This document shows positions 43,422 to 56,297 of a stretch of DNA of 64,000 nucleotides, piece by piece. Under the pieces are notes generated by a model. The model worked only from the letters and a program-made list of their open reading frames with translations, had not been told where the DNA came from and made no database searches. Position numbers and translations under genes: made by a program. The stretch spans positions 3,885,416 through 3,949,415 of the forward strand of contig NZ_CP017269.1 in NCBI RefSeq assembly GCF_001750685.1. The letters run 5' to 3'. The DNA is from Geosporobacter ferrireducens (GTDB lineage: Bacteria > Bacillota > Clostridia > Peptostreptococcales > Thermotaleaceae). How positions within the stretch are numbered: position 1 is the first letter of the stretch; every line of letters begins with the position of its first letter.

Positions 43422-44328
43422 AGTGGACATGCACGTAGACTTAAAAGGTTTGAAAATGAAAAACCCCATCACTGTAGCATCCGGTACATTTGGCTTCGGA
43501 AGAGAATACGAGCCTTACGTAAATCTGAATGAAATCGGTGGGATTATGGTAAAAGGACTTACTTTAGAGCCACGGGAAGGGAATCCCGTACCTAGGGTAG
43601 CAGAAACCCCAATGGGCATACTGAATAGTGTAGGGCTCCAAAACCCAGGAGTTAAAGCTTTCATCGAGAATGAATTACCCTATCTAACACAGTTTGACAC
43701 GAAAATCATTGCGAATATCAACGGGAATACCATAGAAGAATATTGCCGAATGGCAGAGATTTTATCAGATACTTCCGTACATGCTTTAGAGTTGAATATA
43801 TCTTGCCCAAATGTAAAAGAAGGGGGCGTGGCATTTGGCGTTAGGCCGGAGATGGTATTTGAAGTGACAAAAAAGGTTCGGAAGCATTGTGGCAAGTATC
43901 TGATCGTCAAATTAAGTCCAAATGTTCGAGATATTAAAGAAATCGCTTTGTCTGCAGAGGAAGCTGGAGCGGATTGCCTGTCATTGATAAACACACTCAT
44001 AGGCATGGCAATTGATATTGAAACACAAAAACCGGTTTTAGCCAGAGGAATTGGAGGATTATCGGGACCGGCAATAAAACCAGTAGCCCTGCGAATGGTT
44101 TATGAAGCAGCGCGTACAGTGAAGATTCCGATCATTGGTATGGGTGGTATTATGGAAGGAGAGGATGCAGTGGAGTTCTTATTGGCAGGAGCATCTGCTG
44201 TTTCTGTAGGAACAGCCAGTTTTGTAAATCCGAGTGCTGCAGCTGATATAAGAGAAGGTGTAGAGGCGTATCTCGCGCGTAAGGGATATACTTCTGTTCA
44301 AGATATTGTAGGTAAGGTGAAATTTTAA
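43414..44328 (+). CDS. pyrD: Dihydroorotate dehydrogenase, class 1B catalytic subunit
   Basis: Oxidises dihydroorotate to orotate with FMN, using PyrK. 304 residues from the GTG at 43414 (TTG one codon earlier is possible); GAGGTGA upstream lies in the end of pyrK. The class 1 catalytic base is the cysteine (near 131) in LNISCPNVKEGG. Also seen are TVASGTFGFGREY, LNSVGLQNPGV and GMGGIMEGEDAVEFLLAGAS. pyrC, pyrE and carAB are not in the window. Confidence 0.95.
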   Translation: MNKVDMHVDLKGLKMKNPITVASGTFGFGREYEPYVNLNEIGGIMVKGLTLEPREGNPVPRVAETPMGILNSVGLQNPGVKAFIENELPYLTQFDTKIIANINGNTIEEYCRMAEILSDTSVHALELNISCPNVKEGGVAFGVRPEMVFEVTKKVRKHCGKYLIVKLSPNVRDIKEIALSAEEAGADCLSLINTLIGMAIDIETQKPVLARGIGGLSGPAIKPVALRMVYEAARTVKIPIIGMGGIMEGEDAVEFLLAGASAVSVGTASFVNPSAAADIREGVEAYLARKGYTSVQDIVGKVKF

Positions 44329-44380
44329 CTATATTGTATAAATACATTTTGGAGAAATGATTTGGAAATTAATATTATTT

Positions 44381-44441
44381 GTAGGGGCAGGCCTTGTGTC
44401 TGCCCGCTGTACTTTAGTAAACGACACAAAGCCTGCCCTAC
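44381..44441. repeat. Dispersed palindrome, GTAGGGGCAGGCC subtype
   Basis: GTAGGGGCAGGCCTTGTGTC (44381-44400) is matched by a reverse complement ending CCCTAC at 44441, with one mismatch. It lies between convergent pyrD and the DUF4363-like gene. Confidence 0.75.
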
Positions 44442-44489
44442 GATGATAGTTATTTTATTATATGAACCAATAGTGCGTTTAGAGACGAA

Positions 44490-44870
44490 TCATAATATAT
44501 TCGTCAATGTAACTGCTTCATTTTCTTTAACAATATGAAAAAGTTGTTTCAAAGCTTCCATCTCAGCTAGAGACAGGGGCTTATTTTTTGTTTCTATATA
44601 TTGAACGGTTCTGGCCATGGAGAGATCAATATTATCGATTTCATGATGATGGAGGAAAATTGTCCAGGTATTTCTTGTACCATGCCATTTGGTTCGAATT
44701 TCTTTAAAATCTCTGGCGGCACTTTCCCAATCTTCAACATTCAGTACGGCAGCTAACTGATTGAGATTTTCAACGAAATCTGCTGTTTGACGTTCTACTA
44801 ATTGGTAGAGAAAAAACCAGCCGGTGATAATCAGTAAAACAGCAACAGATGTGGCAATAAAGGTCTTCAT
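44490..44870 (-). CDS. DUF4363-like membrane-anchored protein
   Basis: 126 residues with one N-terminal membrane helix (FIATSVAVLLIITGWFFLY, 3-21) followed by a helical extracytoplasmic domain (AAVLNVEDWESAARDFKEIR; TWTIFLHHHEIDNIDLSMAR). This matches the DUF4363 family, often next to YetF-type genes in clostridia and bacilli. It lies 12 bases after the YetF-like gene, probably in one transcript. Confidence 0.78.
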   Translation of the reverse strand: MKTFIATSVAVLLIITGWFFLYQLVERQTADFVENLNQLAAVLNVEDWESAARDFKEIRTKWHGTRNTWTIFLHHHEIDNIDLSMARTVQYIETKNKPLSLAEMEALKQLFHIVKENEAVTLTNIL

Positions 44871-44882
44871 AGAATCACATCC

Positions 44883-45560
44883 TTATTTTTGTTGTTTTCT
44901 TTGAACATAGAAGTGATTGGTTGCATCTACGTAGGCAAAGAGAACATCCTTAGGACCATCAATCCCATGTGAAGAAAGCTGATCAAGTAACCAGTCTATA
45001 TCTAGCCTTGCCTTCTTAAGATTATCTTTATTAATGTGACCATCAATGACAAGAGAAATAGGTAAACCTTCATAGCTGCCAATCAAGTGAAGATCTTCTA
45101 ATGTGACAGTTCGTTTATTTGCTTTAGGAATGATACTCAGATCGCCATTGGTTTCCAAAATGGCGAATTCTACATCGGCAACACTAGGATAATCCTTGGC
45201 GCGGATTTGTTCAACCAAATCGTTAAGACTAATTCGGAGCCGCTTTAATTCTTTTTCATTAATTTGTCCGTGATCGATAAGGATACTAGGTTTACCACAA
45301 ATAATACTGCGGACTTTTTCGCTTTTTAGATTGATCATTGAGATAGAGACTTGTGCAAATACGAGGGCGATAATCGCAATGATACCGTTCATAAGAGGGA
45401 TGCCCGTATCCCCCATAGGCAATGCTGCCAGTTCTGCAATCATCAGCATAATCACCAATTCAAAAGGTTGCATTTCTGCTACTTCGCCTTTACCCATCAA
45501 CCGCATGCAAATCAATACAACGATATATAAGATGAGGGTTCGAATTAAGGTAATGAGCAT
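44883..45560 (-). CDS. YetF/DUF421-type membrane protein
   Basis: 225 residues from the ATG at 45560 (AAAGGAA 9 bases upstream); an open frame continues 35 codons upstream without a site. Three membrane helices (residues about 3-20, 33-55, 58-75) precede a cytoplasmic alpha/beta domain (CGKPSILIDHGQINEKELKR; LPISLVIDGHINKDNLKKAR). Homologues in bacilli are spore or membrane proteins of poorly known function. Confidence 0.85.
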   Translation of the reverse strand: MLITLIRTLILYIVVLICMRLMGKGEVAEMQPFELVIMLMIAELAALPMGDTGIPLMNGIIAIIALVFAQVSISMINLKSEKVRSIICGKPSILIDHGQINEKELKRLRISLNDLVEQIRAKDYPSVADVEFAILETNGDLSIIPKANKRTVTLEDLHLIGSYEGLPISLVIDGHINKDNLKKARLDIDWLLDQLSSHGIDGPKDVLFAYVDATNHFYVQRKQQK

Positions 45561-45717
45561 ACTTGAAATTCCTTTCTTAAAAAATAAGATAGAAAATAAT
45601 ATTATTTTACTATCCAGAATACTTTTTATTTTAACCAACACGATAGAAAGTATGAGTGTTTTCAAGAAGTGATATGATGAATTTTCTTAAAATCTATTGA
45701 CAATAATATATGTACAT

Positions 45718-45750
45718 AATACGATTATCATATAATACGAATATCGTATT
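45718..45750. promoter_or_regulatory. Probable MarR operator
   Basis: AATACGA-ATA-TCGTATT (45734-45750) is a perfect 7-3-7 palindrome directly upstream of the MarR gene ribosome binding site. A further half-site AATACGA lies at 45718-45724. Confidence 0.7.
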
Positions 45751-45766
45751 AAAGGAGGAAGAAATA

Positions 45767-46210
45767 ATGGATGAAATGAAGCTGCTACACCAGGTGATAG
45801 ATGTTTTTAAATACAAGGAAAGCTATCAATATCATACCAGTCAATTACAGCCACAAGATATGTATACGCTGGAGCGAATCTATTTTCATGAATCTATGCG
45901 GGTTATGGATGTTGCCAAGAAATATCATATTCCACCGTCTACATTGACAGGGATTATTGATCGGCTTTGTAAAAAAGGGTTTATTCAAAGAGTGCGCAAC
46001 GAAGAAGATAGAAGAGCAGTAGAAGTCGTGATTACAGATTTAGGAAAACAGCTTGTTTGTCAGCATATTCATGAAGATAAGGCATTTGCAAAAAATTTTT
46101 TTGGTGCACTGGAGGATGGAAAGCGTATGCAATTCAAGGGGTTGCTGGAGGAACTATTGGAAAACATCTATCGTGATAAGTTGTTTGAATTAGGTGAGGA
46201 GGATTGCTGA
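45767..46210 (+). CDS. MarR-family transcriptional regulator
   Basis: 147 residues from the ATG at 45767, with AAAGGAGG 8 bases upstream. It has a winged helix-turn-helix (MRVMDVAKKYHIPPSTLTGI) and a wing KGFIQRVRNEEDRRAVEVVI. The stop overlaps the ATG of the transporter gene (ATGA-type overlap). The palindrome in front suggests autorepression together with the transporter. Confidence 0.9.
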   Translation: MDEMKLLHQVIDVFKYKESYQYHTSQLQPQDMYTLERIYFHESMRVMDVAKKYHIPPSTLTGIIDRLCKKGFIQRVRNEEDRRAVEVVITDLGKQLVCQHIHEDKAFAKNFFGALEDGKRMQFKGLLEELLENIYRDKLFELGEEDC

Positions 46211-47304
46211 TGAGAGAGATTATTTCATATTTTTTAAAAATTGGTTTACTTGGCTTTGGTGGGCCCATGGCGCATATTGCCATGATGGATGAAGAATTGA
46301 TAGAGAAAAGAAAATGGACTTCAAAAGAGCAATTTCTTGAAGGTTTAGCAGTATGCCAAATGCTTCCCGGACCAGCTTCTACACAACTAGGGATATATCT
46401 GGGATATGTGAAAGGTGGAATTTTAGGAGGTGTACTGGCAGGAATATCTTTTATTCTGCCTGCATTTGTGATTATTACCTTTTTAAGCTATATCTACTTT
46501 CAATATGGTGCACTGCCTCAAATACAGGGACTGCTTTATGGTGTTAACGCAGTGGTCATTGCAATCATAGTCAGTTCTTTGCACAAAATGGGAAAGTCGG
46601 CGATAACCGATGGAAAAGCAGCGGCTATTTTCTTGGTTAGCACCGGTATGTTATACTTTCTTAAGATAAATTTACTAATTGTCTTAATTTTAGGAGGCTT
46701 GGCAGGAATCTTTGCATATCATCAGTTTACACAGCCTAAAAAGCAATATATAACACTAATACCATTAATGATGGTAGAACCTACTGTTACAAGACTTTTT
46801 ACATTTTTCTTTAAAGTAGGTGCATTTATTTACGGAGGTGGTTTGGTGATTATACCTTTTATTGAACAGGAAGTAGTAGAGAAACTGGGTTGGATGACAA
46901 AACCGGAATTTCTTGCAGGTATTTCCTTGGGTCAGGTTACACCAGGCCCTGTAGTAATCACTGCTGCATTTATTGGATATAAGGTGCTCGGAATAGTAGG
47001 TGCCCTAGTGGCTGCGGCGGGGATTTTTATTCCATCTTTTCTTTTCATATTGGCAGCGGCGCCTTATTTATCAAAAGTACGCAATGTACCTTGGGTAAAA
47101 GCTTTTTTAAAGGGGATTAATGCTGCGGTAATTGGTGCTATTTTGGCGGCAACGCTACAGCTACTGTCTACAGCTATAATGGATATTTGGACATTGATGA
47201 TTATGCTAATAGGGTTTTTAGCGATTTGGAAGTATAAAATAAATTCATTGTATGCCATTGCAGGTTCAGCTATATTAGGAATAGGACTGACCTATATGAT
47301 CTAA
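46210..47304 (+). CDS. chrA: Chromate-transporter-family (CHR) permease, two-domain
   Basis: Membrane protein of 364 residues with two homologous CHR halves of about 180 residues: first half FLKIGLLGFGGPMAHIAMM and VCQMLPGPASTQLGIYLGY, second half FFKVGAFIYGGGLVIIPFI and ISLGQVTPGPVVITAAFIGY. The family includes chromate exporters, but many members have unknown substrates. It is translationally coupled to the MarR regulator. Confidence 0.88.
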   Translation: MREIISYFLKIGLLGFGGPMAHIAMMDEELIEKRKWTSKEQFLEGLAVCQMLPGPASTQLGIYLGYVKGGILGGVLAGISFILPAFVIITFLSYIYFQYGALPQIQGLLYGVNAVVIAIIVSSLHKMGKSAITDGKAAAIFLVSTGMLYFLKINLLIVLILGGLAGIFAYHQFTQPKKQYITLIPLMMVEPTVTRLFTFFFKVGAFIYGGGLVIIPFIEQEVVEKLGWMTKPEFLAGISLGQVTPGPVVITAAFIGYKVLGIVGALVAAAGIFIPSFLFILAAAPYLSKVRNVPWVKAFLKGINAAVIGAILAATLQLLSTAIMDIWTLMIMLIGFLAIWKYKINSLYAIAGSAILGIGLTYMI

Positions 47305-47329
47305 TAGAGAAGATTGTGCAGGGGTATAT

Positions 47330-47360
47330 CAATAGGGCAGGCCTTGTGCCTGCCCTATTG
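47330..47360. repeat. Dispersed palindrome, GGGCAGGCC subtype
   Basis: CAATAGGGCAGGC (47330-47342) and GCCTGCCCTATTG (47348-47360) form a perfect 13-bp stem with a 5-base loop. It may also terminate the transporter gene. Confidence 0.75.
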
Positions 47361-47432
47361 GTCTCTAAATGGAATATAAAAAGGCAGGAATTTTCCCAGG
47401 GGTGGCAGGGTAGATGTGGTAGGATATAACAG

Positions 47433-47461
47433 TTGACCAAAGTCTATGTCTATGGTAAGAT
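47433..47461 (+). promoter_or_regulatory. rRNA promoter P1
   Basis: TTGACC, 17 bp, TAAGAT. Confidence 0.75.
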
Positions 47462-47502
47462 AGTTCTTGTCGTTACTGCCGAAGATTAACAAAAACTGGT
47501 GG

Positions 47503-47531
47503 TTGACGAGCGTACAAGAAGATGCTAAGAT
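47503..47531 (+). promoter_or_regulatory. rRNA promoter P2
   Basis: TTGACG, 17 bp, TAAGAT. The -10 is identical to P1, 70 bp downstream. Confidence 0.75.
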
Positions 47532-47584
47532 ATTCTTTGTCGTCGCCGAAAGAAAGGTACTAAAAACTACCAAGAAAAATGGTG

Positions 47585-47613
47585 TTGACATAAGATGAGA
47601 AATATGATAGTAT
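47585..47613 (+). promoter_or_regulatory. rRNA promoter P3
   Basis: TTGACA, 17 bp, TAGTAT. It has the best -35 of the three, 82 bp after P2. Confidence 0.75.
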
Positions 47614-47749
47614 GTTTAAGTCGGTGTCACTAAGACGCCAAAATAAATTGGTCTTTGAAAACTAAACAGTGTAAGAATTAAAGCCAGCAAATATAGCGCG
47701 TAAGCGCAAACCCGTTCAATATAATTTGAACGAAGCGAGCATTTTTATT

Positions 47750-49275
<1,526 letters not shown>

Positions 49276-49334
49276 AGCTAAGGCTTTTTCTTACACTGTC
49301 TAGTTTTGAGAGACTAATAGTCTTTCAAAAAGTT

Positions 49335-49410
49335 GGGGATGTAGCTCAGCTGGGAGAGCACCTGCCTTGCACGCAGGGGGTCAGGAGTTCGATCCTCCTC
49401 ATCTCCACCA
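49335..49410 (+). tRNA. tRNA-Ala(UGC)
   Basis: 76 nt with encoded CCA. Acceptor GGGGATG/CATCTCC has one G-U pair. Anticodon stem CCTGC/GCAGG encloses loop CTTGCAC with anticodon TGC at 49368-49370. It is the only tRNA in the 16S-23S spacer; no tRNA-Ile is present. Confidence 0.97.
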
Positions 49411-49461
49411 ACATGTACCTTGAAAACTGAACAATGAAGAGAGAATCAAAATACAATTTCT

Positions 49462-52522
<3,061 letters not shown>

Positions 52523-52587
52523 AAATGTATTTTTTCTCTAACTTCATGGTTCAGTTTTGAAGGTATATGCCTTCTAACTTCATAAAA

Positions 52588-52704
52588 TCCAGTGACTACA
52601 GCGAAGGGGTCACACCTGTTCCCATACCGAACACAGCAGTTAAGCCCTTCAGCGCTGATGGTACTTAGGCGGAAGCGCCTTGGGAGAGTAGGTCGTTGCT
52701 GGTT
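52588..52704 (+). rRNA. 5S ribosomal RNA
   Basis: About 117 nt. It contains CCATACCGAACACAG and GTTAAGCCCTTCAGCGC, with pairing ends CCAG/CTGG. It lies 65 bp after 23S. Confidence 0.95.
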
Positions 52705-52706
52705 TT

Positions 52707-52743
52707 AAAAAACCTCAGAAGATTTTCTTCTGAGGTTTTTTAT
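52707..52743. terminator. Bidirectional terminator, rRNA operon / ndk
   Basis: AAAAAACCTCAGAAGA pairs with TCTTCTGAGGTTTTTT around a 3-4-base loop. It ends the rRNA operon on the plus strand and ndk on the minus strand. Confidence 0.9.
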
Positions 52744-52744
52744 A

Positions 52745-53179
52745 TTACATAGAGATGTTTAAATTTTTAGGAGAAGTTAGTTCTGGAAACCAAATTTGTA
52801 TCTCTCTTGCCGCAGTTTTAGGACTATCTGATGCGTGTATTATGTTTTTTGTAATGCTGTGGGCAAAATCACCCCGGATCGTACCAGGCAGGGCCTGTTT
52901 GGGATCCTTATGACCATTCATAAGACGGATGATTTCAATTACGTTCTCTCCTTCGATTGCCATGACCATCAAATAGCCTTCTGCCATATAACGAATAAGT
53001 TCTGCAAAATAGGGTTTATCGATATGCTCTGCATAATGCATCTCTAGAATCGATCTCTCGGGATGAAGCATTTTAGCTGCAATAATACGGAAACCTTTTT
53101 TTTCATATCGCCCAATGATTTCTCCTATCAATTTTCGTTCAACGCCATCTGGCTTGATGATTATTAAGCTTTTTTCCAT
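52745..53179 (-). CDS. ndk: Nucleoside diphosphate kinase
   Basis: Transfers the gamma-phosphate from NTPs to NDPs via a phosphohistidine, here His115 in NIIHASDSP. 144 residues, normal length. Also conserved are IKPDGVERKLIGEI and the late PELTSPKN tail. AGGAGGATAAAC precedes the ATG. Confidence 0.96.
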   Translation of the reverse strand: MEKSLIIIKPDGVERKLIGEIIGRYEKKGFRIIAAKMLHPERSILEMHYAEHIDKPYFAELIRYMAEGYLMVMAIEGENVIEIIRLMNGHKDPKQALPGTIRGDFAHSITKNIIHASDSPKTAAREIQIWFPELTSPKNLNISM

Positions 53180-53269
53180 ATGTTTATCCTCCTGTTTCGC
53201 ATATTCATATTGGGAAGTTCCAAGTTACAGACAAAATAAGTATTTTAGATTATACCCAGAAAACATGAA

Positions 53270-53304
53270 AGCATATACTTCATTCTTTAAATGAGGCATA
53301 TGCT
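53270..53304 (-). terminator. Terminator after the aminotransferase gene
   Basis: Arms 53270-53283 and 53291-53304 pair over 14 positions with two G-U pairs. On the minus strand a TTCATGTTTT follows. Confidence 0.6.
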
Positions 53305-53340
53305 TTTTATGTTTTTAAGGCTAAAGATGTATTACTGTTG

Positions 53341-54519
53341 TTAATATTTCTCTATGAAATTTTTGATACGCCGGATTCCTTCAACCAATTCTTTTGTATC
53401 ACAGGCGTAGGATATACGAATATGATGATCCATGCCAAAAGCGATACCTGGCACGACTGCGACCTTTGCCTCCTCTAACAGTTTGTCAGCAAATGTTACA
53501 GAAAAGCTGTCCTGCCGGTGAAATTTAGAAGCTAGTGCAGAAAGATCAATAAAAACATAGAAAGCGCCCTCTGGATATATAAAATCTATACCCTCTATTT
53601 CAGAAAGCAAGCTTACCGCAGTATCCCTTCGCTCTCTATATACCGAAACCATGTGTTCCATTTCTTGTTCTGACTGTGTTAATGCTGCTACGGAAGCCCA
53701 CTGTGAAATGGTGCTGGGATGAGAGATCAGATGGCCTTGAACAGTACTAATTGCTTTTGACAATTCTTTGCTTGCGGCGGTATAACCAATTCGCCAACCT
53801 GTCATCGCAGCGGATTTAGACAGGCCATTGACGGTTATGGTAATCTCTTTGGCGGCTTCTGAGAGAGAAGCGGTACTTGTAAAGGTTTCAAGATAACAAA
53901 TTTTTTCATAGATTTCATCAGAAAGAATATAAATATGATGTTTAAGGCACAGTTCAACCAGTGCTAGAAGTTCATTGCTTGAATAGATAGCACCTGTAGG
54001 ATTCGATGGATTCGTAAGGATAATGAGCTTTGTTCGTGAAGTGATTTTTTTCTCAATATCCGCAGGGGTAGCCTTAAAGGAATTATTTTCCTGTGTGTCG
54101 ACGAATACAGGAACGCCTCCTGTCAGCTTTACCATTTCCGGATAACTCACCCAATAAGGTTTGGGAATTAATACTTCATCACCGGAATCTAGTAATGTGA
54201 TCAATGTATTTGTGATGGCATGTTTTGCACCATTGGATACGACAATTTCGTCAACGGAATAGAAAAGGTTGTTCTCACGTTGTAATTTTTCTTGAATAAC
54301 TTTTCTAAGATCTAAAAGACCTGATGCAGAGTCATATTTTGTTAGATTTGAACGGATTGCTTCATAAGCGCCCTCTTTGGCTTCGGTTGGTGTAGAAAAA
54401 TCAGGCTCCCCAATACTGAGATTTATAATGTCTTCGCCTTGCTTTTTTAACTCCTTTACTTTGGTGCTGATGCCAATCGTAAAGGAAGGTGTAATCGTTT
54501 TTAATTTAGCTGATAACAT
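53341..54519 (-). CDS. Class I aspartate aminotransferase
   Basis: PLP enzyme of 392 residues of the I-gamma (thermophilic Bacillus-type) aspartate aminotransferase group. The PLP lysine is Lys235 in NGLSKSAAMTGWRIGY. The PLP-binding asparagine lies in LTNPSNPTGAIY and the tyrosine in SDEIYEKI. N-terminal NLSIGEPDFSTP is a family hallmark. AGGAGG precedes the ATG by 9 bases. It may use aspartate or other amino acids; exact specificity is not readable. Confidence 0.93.
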   Translation of the reverse strand: MLSAKLKTITPSFTIGISTKVKELKKQGEDIINLSIGEPDFSTPTEAKEGAYEAIRSNLTKYDSASGLLDLRKVIQEKLQRENNLFYSVDEIVVSNGAKHAITNTLITLLDSGDEVLIPKPYWVSYPEMVKLTGGVPVFVDTQENNSFKATPADIEKKITSRTKLIILTNPSNPTGAIYSSNELLALVELCLKHHIYILSDEIYEKICYLETFTSTASLSEAAKEITITVNGLSKSAAMTGWRIGYTAASKELSKAISTVQGHLISHPSTISQWASVAALTQSEQEMEHMVSVYRERRDTAVSLLSEIEGIDFIYPEGAFYVFIDLSALASKFHRQDSFSVTFADKLLEEAKVAVVPGIAFGMDHHIRISYACDTKELVEGIRRIKNFIEKY

Positions 54520-54661
54520 AAATAAGCCTCCTTAGTTTTTACTACTATTAATACTGTATAGGAAATATGAAATTTATGCAATGTACTCTTGCAATAAAAA
54601 TAAAACAAAACCCCAGAAAGTTTCAAAGGGGTTTGATTAGTTGTCAGTACTAAATATTCTG

Positions 54662-54826
54662 TTAATCTTTCTTATAGCTGTTAATTCTTTCGTTTCTGTT
54701 TTTCTCCATGATGGAATAGGCTTTTGTATATGCATCGAAATGATTGCTCATCGTTTTGTACTCTTTTTTTCCAATATCTTTTTTGTAGGAGATTTCCTTT
54801 TTCTCAGGAATATGCTCTTTTTTCAT
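54662..54826 (-). CDS. Small charged protein, 54 residues
   Basis: A short gene with ATG at 54826, TAA at 54662-54664 and AAGGGAGG 9 bases upstream. It is Lys/Glu/Tyr-rich (KKEHIPEKKEISYKKDIGKK start, RINSYKKD end), very hydrophilic, with no Cys or membrane segment. A TATAAT on the minus strand lies at 54859-54854. Unrecognised; its size and charge resemble small clostridial or spore-associated proteins, which is only a guess. Confidence 0.65.
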   Translation of the reverse strand: MKKEHIPEKKEISYKKDIGKKEYKTMSNHFDAYTKAYSIMEKNRNERINSYKKD

Positions 54827-54859
54827 ATTAAGGCCTCCCTTAGATCAGATCAAATTATA

Positions 54860-55239
54860 TGCTAGCTGATAAGATAATACAGACTAAAACATAAAATGTA
54901 TATTTATACACATAATTTTATAAAAAATTCTAGGATTTGTAAATAGAAAAATTAATTTTTATGCAAAAAATTATTTGCTGTCGCTGCTCTTAAAAGAATT
55001 GAATACCGCTGCTTTCAGGGGTGGGATTTAATTTAATATACTTCGGCGGCGAAAGGGAGATTTTGTAAATCTTTGCAATCATAAGGGTTCGAATAAAATG
55101 CGGATCACTAATTGGTTTGTAAATTGAACAAAGAAATTGGGTTTATTTTATAGATATTACAAAAACAACTTTAAAAGAATATGTTATAATCATATAAAAA
55201 TTTAAATAATTATAACTATTTACAAAGGGGGGACTGTTT
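54860..55239 (+). other. Intergenic region ahead of the NicX-like/ABC run
   Basis: AT-rich except for a GC-richer island at about 54977-55070 without an RNA fold I recognise. An extended -10 TGTTATAAT at 55182-55190 is the likely promoter for the downstream run. GGGGGG lies before the ATG. Confidence 0.45.
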
Positions 55240-56274
55240 ATGTATGAATATGAACTGACTTTAGCGGCAAGGAGAATAGTGGAAGACATGCTGCATCTTA
55301 AAAAGAGCGAGACTTTTGTGATTACAGCAGATACGGAGTCAGATGACAAAGTTGTTGATGCAGTAGCAGGAGCAGCCTATGCGGTAGGTGCAAAACCATT
55401 GGTGATAAAGATACCGGCTCCTGGAGGAGTTGGAAAGGCAGCAGATCCTTCGATTCCTGTTGAGGCTTTATCAGCAGTTTTATGTCGTGCAGATGCATGG
55501 GTTGAATTTAATAATCAGTGGCTCTTATATTCTACTCCCTTTGAAATAGCTGTTGAGAAAAATAAAGCTTTGAGATATCTCTGTCTTGTTGGGATGAATA
55601 GGAATATGATGGTGCGTACGATCGGAAAAGTAAATCAAGTACTACTATCAAAACTATTAAACAGGCTGGCAGACATGAACAGACAAGTACAACGAATGAA
55701 AGTAACCACACCGGCAGGTACGGATTTAGCTTTTGAAATGGAGCCAAGCTACAGCGTGATCTGTGATGATGGGAATGCTTCTCTGCCTGGAATTCATATG
55801 CTTGGGGGACAGATCAGTATATTTCCAAAATTTGAGACGATAAATGGGACACTTGTATTTGATGGAGCCCTGTCTCCTCCCTGTGGACTTCTAAGGGAGC
55901 CTGTCAAGATGCAAATAGAAAAAGGGAGAATTGTTGAAATTAAGGGAGGAACACAGGCAGGAGAATTCCAAAGCTGGCTAAAGGCATTTGATGATCCAAA
56001 TATGATGTGCTTGGCGCACTGCAGCTATGGATTAAATCCAGGGGCTAAGCTAACGGGAAACATATTAGAAGATGAGCGGGTATGGGGCTGTATTGAATGG
56101 GGAATCGGATATGTTAGTGCCCTTGATGCCCCTCCGGGTATCGATGCTAAATCTCATACAGATGGAATTTGCTTGAATGCATCCGTGTGGCTAGATGATG
56201 TGCAAATTTTTGACAAAGGGGGAATTATACAAGCCGAATTAAAGAAATTGGCGGATGAATTGAGCTGTGGATAA
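55240..56274 (+). CDS. M29 aminopeptidase / NicX-like metalloenzyme
   Basis: 344 residues. The N-terminal alpha/beta domain (LKKSETFVITADTESDDKVV) and C-terminal metal-binding part (CLAHCSYGLNPGAKLTGNIL, EDERVWGCIEWGIGY, AKSHTDGICLNASVWLDD) resemble the M29 aminopeptidase / 2,5-dihydroxypyridine dioxygenase superfamily. Conserved Glu, His and Asp in these motifs probably bind metal. It leads a run with a dipeptide-type importer and a DUF917 gene, so an amidohydrolase or peptidase acting on the imported compound is likely. Confidence 0.72.
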   Translation: MYEYELTLAARRIVEDMLHLKKSETFVITADTESDDKVVDAVAGAAYAVGAKPLVIKIPAPGGVGKAADPSIPVEALSAVLCRADAWVEFNNQWLLYSTPFEIAVEKNKALRYLCLVGMNRNMMVRTIGKVNQVLLSKLLNRLADMNRQVQRMKVTTPAGTDLAFEMEPSYSVICDDGNASLPGIHMLGGQISIFPKFETINGTLVFDGALSPPCGLLREPVKMQIEKGRIVEIKGGTQAGEFQSWLKAFDDPNMMCLAHCSYGLNPGAKLTGNILEDERVWGCIEWGIGYVSALDAPPGIDAKSHTDGICLNASVWLDDVQIFDKGGIIQAELKKLADELSCG

Positions 56275-56297
56275 TTAAAAAGTTAAGGAGGAGTATT

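Larger units (their letters stand above)
47305..47748 (+). other. rRNA promoter region
   Basis: This 444-bp stretch holds a dispersed palindrome (47330-47360) and three promoters in tandem for the rRNA operon. The sequence from about 47640 to 47748 is the processed 16S leader. Confidence 0.8.

Noticed and set aside
54641..54865. Hydrophobic 74-codon plus-strand frame
   Set aside because: It is the antisense shadow of the better supported 54-residue gene.
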